A stretch of 64,000 nucleotides of DNA from Heligmosomoides polygyrus polygyrus (GCA_947396885.1 OX377202.1:8494001-8558000); one strand, 5' to 3'. Counted from the stretch's first letter, positions 20,697 through 31,697 are shown. Numbers and translations are program-made. The notes: generated from the sequence alone by a model not told the origin.

Positions 20697-20841
20697 AGCA
20701 AAATACCGATAACGAAAATGATCAGTTTCAATCTACCGGACATTCGGTGACGATATCGTCAGCAACAGTAACGTTATTCTTGTTCTTTTTGAGGATTCAC
20801 ATTTTGATAGTTGACTACTCCAGTAAAACTAAACCACTTAC

Positions 20842-22832
20842 AGCATCAACCCATGGCTGTCCAATTGCCCAGTCCGGTAGCGGCAGCAGGTTGATCTTCA
20901 CGATGAATCCCATCGGCAGAGCGCAGACCGCCGATATCGCCCACATCAAGATGATGGTGAAGTAGGCTCGGGAGACCTTCGGCGATGACTGAGATCGAAG
21001 CGGATGGCTGCAATAGACGTTAGTTACAAGGGAAAACAGCAAAGGAGGATAAGTTTCCTATTGCGCGGGGCTTAGTCTGTTAGGTGAAACAGTCATTTTT
21101 TCGGCGAAATCCGAGATCCTGGAGATCCTCAGGATGCTCAGCCTCCACCCCACTTTTGGATGTACCATCCATTCTACTTCCATGCGAAGGGGTGGAGTAA
21201 TGTCATGCAAACTAGCAGAGGTTTGCTAAAAAAAACATGAGCTTTCTCTGGAGAAATAAACAAAACTCCAAACAAGCTGAGAAGATCTGGGAGATCCGGC
21301 TCTACTCAGATAATCCTACGCCTGCGGATAATCAAGATCAGATGAGAAACTGTCCACATCGACAACAGTTAATCCAAGAATTCCTTGACGCAATAAGGGA
21401 TTGACGAAGGATTTAGTCACATCTGATGGAAGGAAACTGCCAGAAATATGCGGGACGACAGGCTTATAACATCCCGAAAAACTAGAATCCTGTGATGTCT
21501 GGAAAACTTCACCAGGCATCACTTTCCGACACGGGTCGCCGAATTTTCTCCCGCCTTCCCAGTGGAACTGTCCTCCGAGAACCATCTCCTAGGATATGGC
21601 TCGAGTTGAACACCCCGCAGACTGCAGACACGGCGTATACTCACCAGATCGCCTGCCATCGTTCCACCGTGAACGAGCAGATGACGAGAATCGAAGCGTA
21701 GCTGGTGAACTCGATCAGATAGGCACGTCCTTTGCAGATCCACTCGTCGAACTGGTACGGATAGGCGTAATCGAGCACACCATGCAGTTCCATCGGCAGC
21801 CCTAGAAGAAGGTCCATTGCAGTCTGATGAAATTCTAAGAATCCCGCATGAAGACGTACCGAGGAATAGGACCACCAGATCCGACAGCGCTAGGCTGAAC
21901 AGGTAGAAGTTGGTGTGCGTGTGCATCGACTTATTCCGAATGATCACCACACACGTACAGATGTTTCCCACTGTTCCGATGATGAAGATGAGCGAGTACG
22001 TGATCACGGTGGGGATCACGATCGCTTGCTGAAATGCTAATCAATTATTGATCGTTATCGAACAGGAGATGATTCTAAACATTTGGATTATCCATCGTTA
22101 TCGAATAGAAGATATAAACGACTGGGTTTTGGAAATATTCGTTTATCGATCGTTATCGATGAGGGGGTATGAAAATTTGAACTTTGGAGCTATTTAGACA
22201 TTGATAATTATCGATTAGGAGATATAAACATTTAGATTACGGAGTTAGTCTTTTATCGATTAATTATCCTAAATACGCTAGTGAGGCAAGGGGTATGGGT
22301 AGGGTAAGTAAGAGGAATACCAGAGGTATGGTCAAAATCGAGTCAATTCTGTCGAAGAAATGCGGAATCCCTGTTTTAAGAAGAAAAAAGAAAAGGAAGA
22401 GAAAAAAGAGGAGGGAGATGCTAGCGGTGGTGAAGAAGCATAAGAAGAAGAAAAAGAACAAAAGAGGGAACATGGCAGACGTCTTCTCCTCTCCAGCTTC
22501 TCAAGCTGCTGCTGACGTTTCAAGAGCTATTAACGTTCGTCACCGCTGATTAACTCAGAATCCTGCCTGATTACGAAGATCTTCTTAGCACACAAGACAC
22601 CGACGTCAGACGTGAATACGTTCGCTCCAGAAGTGCAAGTGTTCTCGATTGTAATCACGTGGTAAACGTTGCAGATTCGTTAATTGAGGACGAGGGGTAC
22701 TACCGGAAACTGCTTCCTAGGACGTAGGAAATCTTCAGAAGTTGCACTCACCGACTGACACGGATTTCCCATCACCATCAGCACGTACGTCGTGATGTTG
22801 TCCACACTGTACTCGTGCGCCGCACAACTCAT
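20842..22832 (-). CDS. neuromedin-U/pyrokinin-type neuropeptide GPCR (partial: N-terminus to TM4)
   Basis: Four minus-strand exons fit in phase: 22752-22832 (ATG start, GTGAGT donor), 21860-22028 (TTTCAG acceptor, GTACGT donor), 21645-21801 (CTAG acceptor, GTGAGT donor) and 20842-21007 (TTGCAG acceptor, GTAAGT donor). Introns are 723, 58 and 637 bp. The product has a glycosylation site (NIT), TM1 with GTVGN, TM2 with [12 protein letters not shown], the conserved TM3 cysteine ([13 protein letters not shown]), an ERW motif ([15 protein letters not shown]) and TM4 with the conserved Trp and Pro ([15 protein letters not shown]). This pattern matches the NMU/pyrokinin receptor family, which couples peptide binding at the plasma membrane to G proteins. 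TM5-TM7 are not visible before the SINE-A at 20696. TTTCCAG just before the ATG could be a spliced-leader site or a cis acceptor. Small frames in the introns are not coding. Confidence 0.85.
22040..22265. repeat. degenerate tandem repeat in receptor intron 1
   Basis: Four units of about 50-60 bp share ATCGTTATCGA followed by AGGAGATATAAAC and ATTTGGATTA. They occur near 22051, 22094, 22152 and 22206. Confidence 0.6.
22370..22470 (+). repeat. purine-rich tract in intron 1
   Basis: About 90 bases of AAGAAGAAAAAAGAAAAGG-type sequence. On the coding (minus) strand this is a long pyrimidine tract. Frames crossing it are low complexity. Confidence 0.7.
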
Positions 22833-23184
22833 CTGGAAACGGAGGCTGTTTTCGACGTCGAGAAGGACTACGAAACGAGCGAGTTAGACGAAGGCGGATA
22901 TAGAGGGCAAACGGATAGACGTCGTTGTGGATTGATTCATTCACAGGGTGCGCCACTCACTCAACTTCTGCGGGATATTTGGGATTCTCTGATGGAGTAC
23001 TGATAAGATTCAGTGAGTGGGAAAGCTCAAACTTCGGGTCTCGGTAGCTGAACCCCGGATAAGCTGTGACTTCGCAACATATGTGAGGGTTTCTGAAGGA
23101 TTTTAACTTGCTACTTGGAAAGTGTGAAGACCTGAGATTCTCCGTGCTCAAGCTGGAAAGTGGTTAATAACGAGTTAGACAAAA
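22833..23184. other. region upstream of the receptor ATG
   Basis: The 5' flank or an upstream intron of the receptor. CAGCCTCCGTTTCCAG precedes the ATG on the minus strand. No upstream coding exon or core promoter was recognised. Confidence 0.35.
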
Positions 23185-23460
23185 GGAGTCTGGTGCAGTC
23201 GAAGAAGGCACCGGCTGTAGTGTGCTTCCGATTCCAGGTACCCGATTTAGAACACCGCCCAGGCCAACCAAGCGCCTTCCAACCCTTCGGGGTCGGTGAA
23301 TTGGTACCAGATTCGTCTGAGAAAAATGAAACACTAACTTGTCCATTTGCCGGCCACTGCAAGTCACTTCAGCTCAAGTGATCATTCAAATCGTCTCCAC
23401 GGTATCCCGTAAAGTAGAATGCTTGACGTATCCCAAAATGGATTGAATATCATCCTTTGT
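23185..23460 (+). repeat. SINE-A, divergent
   Basis: The head CTGGTGCAGTCGAAGAAGGC is decayed. The body from CCGCCCAGGCCAACCAAG to TGGATTGAATATCATCCTTTG is clear. The tail is truncated. Confidence 0.75.
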
Positions 23461-23944
23461 TGGAGAATGAGTAACATAGTACCTGCCGACGTTCCCAGAC
23501 ACTTCAGCTACCAATTCTAAGTGCAAGCGAGAGCCGGTGCCTCCTTCTACATAAAAGCTTCATTACGGGGATAAAATAAATTTAAAGATGACAGTTTTCA
23601 GCTCAACATACCTACCGTCTATCGGGAGCCCCACGTGTGTCCTCGACAATGATCTTCTAAGTGCCAGAGGAGGTGCGAAAAGATTTCGAGGGCTCTAAGG
23701 ATTGAATCGTTAGTACTTTCAGGCAATGAAAAATTTTGATATGGACAGAATCATGTGACGACTGAACCCTTAAAAATTCAAGAATAAATTGAGACAAGCT
23801 GCTCGGAAAAAGGTGAAAAGCTGTTGAGCATTACGTCAGACAACATGAAACATTGAAGAAGAACTGAATCGAAATGAAATCTGGTGAGGTCCTTCTTGAA
23901 ACGAGAATATGTCTAGGACTAAATCTCAAAATCTAGGACTTGGA
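23461..23944. other. unassigned interval
   Basis: No recognisable gene, repeat or RNA. Confidence 0.4.
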
Positions 23945-24745
23945 GACGGCGAAGACATTCGATCTGATCTATGGGCAAGCGGATCCGCCTCTTCCTTTCC
24001 TATTTCTCACACATGCCTTCCGTTGTTGTTTACTTCGGCTATTTACGTACTGTGGTGCAGCTTATAGGAGCTTCCCCACTCCCTGCTCCTCTATGCCTGC
24101 AGCAACTTATTTATCATGTAGCCGCAGCATCTGCACGATTGCTTCGGAATACTCATTCCAGTCACGAATGGAGTAGAAGCGTGCGTCCTACATGACATCC
24201 TCCTGTCCTAACTGGCGTGGAAAAGGAGCGAATGAAAGCCTAGGCAGATCTTAAATATTCAAGGATTCTCACGAAGATTCAGCTTTACATAGCAAGGCCA
24301 TTGCAGAGGCGGGACAGAGGAAGAGCCAGAAAAAAAAATAAAGGGCGAGTCAGAAATTGAATCGGAAACGGTGTCGTCCTCGAGACGAACTCGGAGGATA
24401 ACAGTGTCCCGGATGCGGTCATTCTAGCGCAGCAAGCTCCTCAGTGCTGAAGGAGTCGTATTACGCCCGTTAGAAGAGGAGTATGCCATGTAGAACGCAT
24501 GCTTCTACTCCACTCCGGGACTGCCACAGTATTCCGAAGCAATCGTGCAGATTCTGCAGCCACATAATAAATAAGTTGCTGCAAGCTTAGAGGGAGTGGT
24601 TAGTGGGGAGGCTCTCATAAGCTGCACCACAGTAGGTAAATAGCCCACGTAAACAACAACAGGAGGCATGTGTGAGAAATGGAAGGAAGGAGAGGATCTG
24701 CTAGCCCATAGATCAGTCCGAAGGCTTTTGGGGATTCCTACTACT
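23945..24745. mobile_element. long inverted repeat (foldback element)
   Basis: Left arm 23945-24224 and right arm about 24465-24745 are mirror images for about 270 bp with scattered mismatches. Examples are ATTGCTTCGGAATACT against AGTATTCCGAAGCAAT, and TTTCTCACACATGCC against GGCATGTGTGAGAAA. The spacer of about 240 bp is unrelated to the arms. Arm frames have no transposase similarity. This may be a non-autonomous DNA transposon; no clear target duplication was found. Confidence 0.75.
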
Positions 24746-24785
24746 AGTAGTTTACAATGATCGCAGCGAAAAGCATTTTCGTTAC

Positions 24786-24967
24786 CGTATTTGGCCATGC
24801 CGATGAACAAGTCAGCGTTATATCCTTCCCAGAAGAGTCTGGTACCAATTCACGGGCTCCGGAGGGATGGAAGGCTTGGTTGGCCTGGGCGGGAAATGCG
24901 AACCAGGAACCTGGTATCGGGTGCACGCGACAGTCGGCGCCTCCTCCGACTGCGCTACACGCGCCCC
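24786..24967 (-). repeat. SINE-A, 3'-truncated
   Basis: Only the head and first half remain, ending CGACTGCGCTACACGCGCC. The copy stops abruptly at GTATTTGGCCATGCCGATG, where about 20 bp between two GGCCA repeats are missing. Confidence 0.85.
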
Positions 24968-25389
24968 GTTACCCTTAGAAGTAAACTTAATTAAACTATG
25001 ACTAAAGCTAGAACTATTATATTTACTTATTTATATATGCTTATTTACTATACGTTCTTGCTTAAAATCAAAAAGTTGTTTAACATATCTATTTGTTCGT
25101 CCAAATTTGTCTTAATAAGGTTATTATTTTTGCTATTCTGTCTCTATTGATGCCCTCGTTTAAAAAGAATTTGTTACATATCTGAGAAATGCTGGTGGTA
25201 ATTCTAGAGTAGCAAAAATGATAACCTTATTAAAACCAATTCTTCGAAAAATCCGTTAGATATCTGAAAAAGAAGACGTGCTTTAAAAAATCGAAAAAAT
25301 AATGTTATTCAACGTATGCTTCAAAAAATAAATAAAAGGTCAACACAGCAATATCCATTTAACGGTCGGGGTCGAGAGACCCGTCTCTA
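24968..25389. other. unassigned AT-rich interval
   Basis: No coding signal. Two similar stretches, CTTAATAAGGTTATTATTTT near 25111 and GATAACCTTATTAAAACCAA near 25219, are partly inverted. Confidence 0.4.
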
Positions 25390-26894
25390 AGGCCTATGGT
25401 GTACTCCCGCGTCGCTCCAGCGACGGGCGCGGGGCAACTGTCAACGGCGAGCCCTCGCTGCAGTGGCGGACGGCGCAGTGGGGCGCGATTGCCGGTTGAC
25501 GCGCCATCGCTCCCGCGATGCATCGCAGAGGGGTGTTATACCTCCGCGTCGCGGGAGTAAAGCCCCTTTCATACTCGTGGCGGCGGCGGCGGCGGCGGCG
25601 GCGGCCCAATGGTTTAGCATAGGAAGGCGGCGGCGATGACGTGCCCGAGCGGCGGCCACGGCGGTGGAGGGGTTTTCATACTGGCAGCGGCGACGTCGCC
25701 GCGGCCACGCCCCGCCACGCCCCTGGCGGCGCCGCCGCCGGGGCCGCTGCCCGAGATGGCTGGGGCCATTTCGGGCGGCGGCCACGAGGGGCAGCGAGAG
25801 CGGCGGCACAGACGAGACCGCTGCGCGTACGCGCGCGCCAAACGCAATTAGCGCTGGCGGCGGCCGCCGCCACCCCTAGGCGGCGAGAACGGACACCGCC
25901 CCTCCACCTGCCGCTGAAGCGGCGGCGGCCGCCGCCGCCGCCCCTCGGACGAGTATGAAAGGGGCTTAAAACATACTCCCGTGCGACGGCCGTCGCAGCC
26001 CGTCGCTCGTCGCAGTGCACTGCGCTGCGACGAGCGACGGGCAGCAATGGTCGCGGAGGAGGGAGCGCTGTCGTGCCCTATTCTATGCACTTCAGCTCAC
26101 TTATTTCGACACTTCATTGGTTCATGACCATGACTCACCATGACTCATGACTCATTTTGGGTTTTCTTGACGGCTTGAACGACTCGTTTTTTGAGGAGGT
26201 GTTTTTCGAGGCCGATTTTCTCACTTTTGTGCCGATAGTCGCATTGTTTCGCCTCTGAATTTCCTCGCCGGCACCGAAATCTACATTTCTGTGCCGGACA
26301 AGTCACAGGGAGTTTCTTCTAACATGTCCGGCACAGAAATGTGCCAACTGAACGACTCGCTTTTTGAGGAGGTGTTTTTTGAGGCCGATTTTTCTAACTT
26401 TTGTGCCGAAACCCTCCTGGCTAAACATCACTTTCCGGAAATTGGGCCACAACTGGGAAGTTTCCGTGCTAGGCACGTTACGAGTACCCTCTCGTGTCGT
26501 GTTGAGCATAGAAACGTGGGATTCAGTACCTGCGGGTGGAATGAAAAACGAAAGAAATGCATGAGTGGCGGAAACCCCCCACCCCTCCCTAGCTAAACAT
26601 GACATCGACGAAATACCGTTGAAAACCACAATCCTTCAAGGGTTTACGGATCAGGTGGCAATAAAACAGGAAAAACGCCAAATTACGAACGTAACGATCG
26701 ACAAAACAAAGAATACAAGAGAAAGAATCATCTGAATCATCTGATTCGCTAAAATTCTGCAGAAGTCTCCGTCTGCAGAACTGTTGAACTATGTCAGCCT
26801 CAGCGATGGCGATGGCTTGCGACGCGCATCGCGAGCCGTCGCGTCGCTGTGCACTCTCGCGTCGCAGCAGCGGACGGGAGTATACCATAGGCCT
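25390..26894. mobile_element. GC-rich nested inverted-repeat element
   Basis: The outer ends AGGCCTATGGTGTACTCCCG (25390-25409) and CGGGAGTATACCATAGGCCT (26875-26894) are inverted with one mismatch. Inside, AGCCCCTTTCATACTCG (25561-25577) and CGAGTATGAAAGGGGCT (25950-25966) are a perfect pair bounding a very GC-rich core with (GGC)n at 25578-25605. A third perfect hairpin (18-nt arms, 9-nt loop) lies at 25998-26042. The long frames here follow from base composition, not coding. Two nested non-autonomous elements fit best. Confidence 0.7.
26177..26409 (+). repeat. 59-bp direct repeat around a hairpin
   Basis: GAACGACTCG...TTTTGAGGAGGTGTTTTTCG occurs at 26177-26235 and 26350-26409, nearly identical. 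Between them is a perfect 17-bp inverted repeat, CATTTCTGTGCCGGACA (26284-26300) with its mirror at 26325-26341. Confidence 0.8.
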
Positions 26895-27104
26895 AAGCGT
26901 ATCAAATAAGCAATTTAAGGATTGGCCCGCTAATATTCAGGTTAGCAACTGCTTGTAGGAAAGCATGTGTGAAAAACAGAACATATTCAAATACTTGTTT
27001 ACCATATCTCTGCCAATGAAGACCACTAGAAAAAGTCATTTTCTTTGTGCAAGCAATTTAACAGCTAACGAACACGGAATACATTTTTGAAATTCACTTA
27101 CACA

Positions 27105-27405
27105 CATTATTGAAATGTCGCAAAATAGGTGGGCCGGTCACGTAACATGTTTCGCAGACATCTGCTGCACAAGAGCCGTCACAGACTGGATTCCGCGGGA
27201 TGTCAAGAGAACACCAGGGCGCCCACCAACGCGTTGGCAGGACCTCTTCGTGAAAGAACTGAACAAACGATGTGACGCTTTTCGTGTCCCTCGAGCGAGG
27301 AGGATCCATTGGAGCACTCTGGCACGCGACAGGGACGGATGGACCTGGCGCTACAGGCACCCGCTCGGACGAAGCAATGATCAACCGAACGACAGGTGAT
27401 AGAGC
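27105..27405 (+). pseudogene. RTE LINE 3' end
   Basis: The frame from 27115 reads the conserved C-terminal tail: [60 protein letters not shown]. The reverse-transcriptase core is missing, as usual for 5'-truncated RTE copies. This is one of five related fragments in the window. Confidence 0.75.
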
Positions 27406-27794
27406 GAGTTATTGAATTATTTGTTTTGTAGGTGAACAACCATGCAGGGTTAAAATAAAAACAAAACAAGAGAAGAACATGTAAAAGAAGAGGATAGCAC
27501 AAATAGTGATGGCTAGATACTGCATGCATAAACACAAATGATTTGGTAGGCTATTAAGGAGCTTCTTGGAGATGCCGTTCAATAAGCCTTTTGTACTGCC
27601 TCAGTGAATTTGACACCACGATTTTCTTTGAAAACTTTAGGAACTCAGAGCCAGCCCGGTGTGTAAAAATGGCGATTTGTTCAGTGTGCGCGAAAATTAT
27701 GGCGACATATTCAGATAGTCGAATGCGAAAATGCAACACCTTCAAGGAACCAGTGATGCGATAATGTTTACTTATCAGTTGTAAACTAACTATA
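27406..27794. other. unassigned interval
   Basis: No recognisable domain or repeat partner. The minus frame 27554-27802 is not supported. Confidence 0.35.
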
Positions 27795-28080
27795 CACAAC
27801 ATTGAGAATCGAAGATATCTCCATCAGCGTCGGTACAGTCTTTGAGGCGCTTCAGGAAGGTATCGACGGCGGCAGGCAAGTGTGGCGCGTCGAGCTCATC
27901 CCGCCCTTCTGCAGAGCTTCTTTCAAAGAATCCATGGAGCGGTGTGGTTTCCCACAGGCTTCCAGAACTGACCAGACGGTGTAATTCATCGGATTCAAAT
28001 CTGGAGAGTTGGCTGGAGACTGACGAAGTCCGGGAAGTTGCCTTTACACCAGTCCTGCACTATTGTTGCTCAAACAGAAA
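27795..28080 (-). pseudogene. maT-like (Tc1/mariner) transposase C-terminus
   Basis: Translated in broken minus frames, it reads FPDFVSLQP..ANSPDLNPMNYTVWSV, then KPHRSMDSLKEALQKGWDEL and LPAAVDTFLKRLKDCTDADG. That is the C-terminal catalytic region of a DD37D maT-like transposase. The final acidic residue, usually D in NPMD, reads N. It is a different lineage from 53404 and 60952. Fragment only. Confidence 0.65.
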
Positions 28081-28114
28081 CAGGTACACCTTAAGCACAG
28101 GAAAGAATGACGAT

Positions 28115-28265
28115 GGTAGACTATGTGTAGCCAGCGTGGAATGACATAGTGAGTCTCAGAGTCACCACTGGTAACTGACAGCTGGGAAGCTTCGTCACTC
28201 CGCCTTAACGGTGGATCAGCGGGTGGGTTTATTTCTCGTACGTTGGAGTTTTCTGCTCCGCGCAA
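28115..28265 (+). repeat. Penelope-like terminal sequence, third copy
   Basis: ACATAGTGAGTCTCAGAGTCACC, followed by the GATCAGCGGGTGGGTTTATTTC stretch, matches the inverted arms at 55052-55230 and 55980-56110 near the GIY-YIG fragment. Confidence 0.5.
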
Positions 28266-28532
28266 ATAATAACGTCTGAAAGGCGGAGTCCGAGAAGGAG
28301 TTTTGTCGCGAAGCAATGAAATACTAAAGAAGATGGAGATTGGATGTGTACCATTTTCACCTCAAATTAGACACTTCTAAACAAGCCTAACGCTTTTGAA
28401 ATCAAACTGATTTTCTTCCAAATCGAAACAAGTTCCTCCAACATTAAAATAGAAACTCTTCAAAAGGATTAGAATAATTTTCTGTTGAAGGAAAATTTTG
28501 GTATGACTTTCATTGAAGTTTTCAATTTACCG

Positions 28533-28829
28533 ACCGCGCGTGGAGCGCAGTCGGAGGAGGCGCCGATTGTCGCCTGCGCTCGATACCAGGTTTCAGGTTC
28601 GGATTTCCCGACCAGGCCAATCAAGCCCTCCATCCCTTCGGGGTCGGTGAATTGGTACCAGACTTGTCTGAGAAGGATAAAGCTCTGACTTGCACATCGG
28701 CTGGCCACCGCAAGTCATTGTATGGCCAAAAACGCATTCAACTCGCCTCCACGACATTCCGTAGAAATAGAATGTGTGGCGCATCCCAAAGGGGATTGAA
28801 TAACGCCGTCCTTTATCCTTTTATCCTTT
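28533..28829 (+). repeat. SINE-A, full length
   Basis: From CCGCGCGTGGAGCGCAGTCGG to CCTTTATCCTTTTATCC. Both boxes are conserved. Confidence 0.9.
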
Positions 28830-28939
28830 AAGTGAGCGCATTGTTTGAAACTTTATAAAAATTTCATTTTTCTTATTTAAAAATCATCAAAGAAAATAGT
28901 GGTATAAAGTTTGTGTTAAAGATCTAAGAAAGAAAAAAA

Positions 28940-29217
28940 AGGATAGTGGACGGCGTTATTCAATATCTTTTTGGATGCGCCACGCCCTCTACTTTTGCGG
29001 TATGTGGTGGAGGAGATTTAAATGTGTATTTGGCTATACAATGACTTGCGGTCGCCAGCTAATGAACAAGTCAGTGCTTTATCCTTTCCAGCCAAGCCTG
29101 GTACCAATTCACCGACGACGGAGGGATGGAAGGCTTGGTTGCCCTGGACGGAAAATCCGAACCAAGGACCTGGAAATCGGACAGCCGCTACCTCCTCCGA
29201 CTGCGCTACACACGCCC
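28940..29217 (-). repeat. SINE-A, full length
   Basis: On the plus strand it runs GGATAGTGGACGGCGTTATTC to GACTGCGCTACACACGCCC. It lies tail-to-tail with the copy at 28533-28829, about 110 bp away. Confidence 0.88.
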
Positions 29218-29370
29218 TCCAAGTTGTGCTTCACTGTCAATCAAATAAAAACCCGATGAACATATCGATTGCCTGGCGCGATCTCGTTTCTCATTATTCT
29301 GAATGACTGCTGCTTTGCTAAGCTTTCCAGCAAAATTTAATTTATTACTTTTCCTAAAAAATAAACATGG

Positions 29371-29569
29371 CACATGTCGCGAAGGTGAGCAGCATTGGTA
29401 GGTGGGAACGCGCCAGCCAATAGTAACCAAGCAGAGCACAGACCGAACACATGCCAGCCGATCAGGGTACCGACTGTATACGCCCTTTCTGAATGGCACG
29501 CCCATTCTTTGCGGTCTGATTGGATGGGGCGTTCCCAACCCCCAGTGCTGCCCGTCTTCGCGACATATA
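29371..29569. mobile_element. MITE, CATGTCG...GACAT family, copy 2
   Basis: The terminal repeats ATGTCGCGAAGGTGAGCAGC and CAGTGCTGCCCGTCTTCGCG are inverted. The interior matches 2767-2958, including CCGATCAGG and CTGATTGGATGGGGCG. This is the better-preserved copy. Confidence 0.8.
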
Positions 29570-30132
29570 CCAAATATTCTAACCATCTTGGACACCATCT
29601 GTAAAAACAAGATGCCCAAGGATCATGTGCTACTTAGTCATGCTATTCTAGTGTGCAGTTATCAATGTAATCAGCGGAACTTGGCATGAACGGGCTCAAG
29701 TCACTGCGTGGTATGGTGCTTCAGATGTCAACAAGCTTCGCAAATAGATTTTCCGAGCCAATGACGTCTGCATGTACAGATTTAAAGTCACGGTAGATGA
29801 AAGTGTCAGGTCTAAGTTTTAATGCATCTGTGGAGAAGGAATAAATGGGATGAAGTTCCTGAACTGTCAAGGAAGTCTTCTAGGGCCTCGGTACTTCAGC
29901 CTGAAGACAGCGCCAGAGCTCTGCAATTTGTGCACATGGAACTCTGAGCTGAAAATAGACATATTCGCAGAAGGAGGGAGGAGAATATGTCACAAGTAAG
30001 CGGAAGGGATGGATAAGGCCAAAATGGTCCATGTCGCGAATATGGCATTGAGAGGTTGGAGCCAGTGTCAATCAGGCCGCGTCGAATGGCTCGCGCCCTT
30101 CCACCTCCTAAAGCTGCCTTCCATTGCGACAT
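29570..30132. other. unassigned interval
   Basis: No coding signal or repeat partner recognised. Short frames near 29880-30130 have no domain. Confidence 0.4.
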
Positions 30133-30314
30133 GGGGCCGGATTCATCAACGACTTACAGAGAATTAACGGAAAAATTACAGCCGAAATTCCTGAAAAAAA
30201 AGCGAACTAACGCGGCTTATCAACAGACGATATGGTGAAATGTTGGCGTTGTCAGGAATTTCGGCTGTAATTTCTCCGTTAAATCTCTGTAAGTCGTTGA
30301 TGAATCTGGTCCCT
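30133..30314. mobile_element. GGGGCC-GATTCATCAA MITE, intact
   Basis: The 182-bp element is almost a perfect foldback. GGGGCCGGATTCATCAACGA is mirrored by TCGTTGATGAATCTGGTCCC, and the arms continue for about 65 bp through ATTACAGCCGAAATTCCTGA. The loop is short and AT-rich. It is the uninterrupted form of 18479-18935. Confidence 0.9.
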
Positions 30315-30559
30315 GGACGGCAAAAAACTTAGTGAAGTACTCAAAAAACAAGAGCTTTGCTGGAAAAAGAATAAGCAAAGAGGACGAGATGGACTGCAGA
30401 CTTTTAAGAGCGTCGAAGAAATTTTGAAGAAGATGAATAACTCACAAGTCACCCACCTGATCGAAGCAGGACGAACACGCGATCGCCGTGACACAGCAAT
30501 GAATCTAGAGGACGCTGCCCGTCCGCGATTCATGCGCGTAGGTCTCTGGAGCGCATAGA

Positions 30560-30840
30560 ATCGGCGACCTTGGAGGATCAGAAAAGCTGTCGCCCTATTC
30601 GAGTCGTCGAAAATTAGGTGGGCCGGTCATGTAACGCGCCGTAACCGATTGTACCCGCGTTGTGTCAAAAGCAGACGCTTATGTTCATCAACGTGTAGGC
30701 CGAACTTCACTGCGAAAGACCGTGACGCTCTTTGTACTTCTTTGAACAGACGACTGGGCAACTCTGGCACGCGACAGGGATGAACTGAGGTGTTGTTGAC
30801 ATCCGCATAATTAAAGCACGTCGATGATCAGGCCATCGGG
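30560..30840 (+). pseudogene. RTE LINE 3' end, degenerate
   Basis: AAAATTAGGTGGGCCGGTCA encodes KIRWAGHV and CTGGCACGCGACAGGGATGA encodes LARDRDE. The intervening PRD..RPPTRW block is frameshifted. A decayed member of the same family as 27105-27405. Confidence 0.6.
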
Positions 30841-31239
30841 GCGAGTGGTTCATGTTTACGATTATGTTTATATTTAACCCGCCTGCGTAAGCAGCCGCTG
30901 GAAAACAAATACAGAAGAAATCGTATGAATAAGGCCTAATTGAAGAAAGGAACGCATTATTCGTAGCAAAGCAGCAGGTGACATGAAGTTACAATACAAA
31001 ATTTTTTATTTAGGCCTTAGCCGCTTGAAGTTTCGGCACCCATCAAAAACCGGAGCTCAATAAAATTGTTGGCGGAAAAATGAATTACCGTTTTATGAAT
31101 AAAGCGATAATGTATTTATTCAAACGACAAAAAAAAACGTTTGAAAAACAAAAAGCAAACAGAACAAAAAAAATCATATCTATAGCTATTCTTTTAAAGG
31201 GCAAACATGATAATGTTCAGCTGCTCAGTATAAAAATGT
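30841..31239. other. unassigned interval
   Basis: AT-rich sequence with a lysine-rich plus frame (31080-31337). Nothing recognised. Confidence 0.35.
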
Positions 31240-31503
31240 TCAGCGTTACTCAATCCCTTCTTAGGGATGCGCCATGCATACTACTTTTCCGGCATATCGT
31301 GGTGGAATTTGGAGGCATATTTGGCCTAGACGATTAATAATGGCCAGTCGAGGGACAAATCAGTGTGTTCCAGGTGCTGTACGAGAGCGCTGACCCTGGA
31401 GGGATGGGAGGCTCGGATGGCCTGGACAGGTAATCCGAACCAGTAGCCTGAAAACGTGTACACGCGACAGCTGGCGCCCTCTCCGACTCCGCTGTCATGC
31501 ACA
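31240..31503 (-). repeat. SINE-A, divergent
   Basis: CGTTACTCAATCCCTTCTTAGG at the tail side and CCCTCTCCGACTCCGCTGTC at the head side identify it. The centre has lost the GACTTGTCTGG block. Confidence 0.75.
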
Positions 31504-31697
31504 CGCTTGCTTACTTGCTAAATGTCCTTGTTCAGCCGACAGCTAAACAAACTCTCCGAGCGCAGGTTTAGATAAGAAGCGTGATCATACGGGCAAATTT
31601 TATTCTTTCAGAGTTTTAATTTGAAAAAGATTATTTGAAACGGTCGAATTCCTCATCGAGATATGTAGACGTACACGTGGTTCCAAGAATAGTCAGT

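Noticed and set aside
21316..21701. Intron 3 frames on both strands
   Set aside because: They lie between well-supported exons and partly antisense to exon 3. No family similarity.
22332..22549. Lysine-rich plus frame and its Phe/Leu-rich complement
   Set aside because: They lie in the purine-rich tract of a receptor intron. Low complexity and no start context.
25441..26090. Long overlapping frames rich in Arg, Ala, Gly and Pro
   Set aside because: The segment is extremely GC-rich, so stop codons are rare in all frames. No domain or codon signal supports coding.
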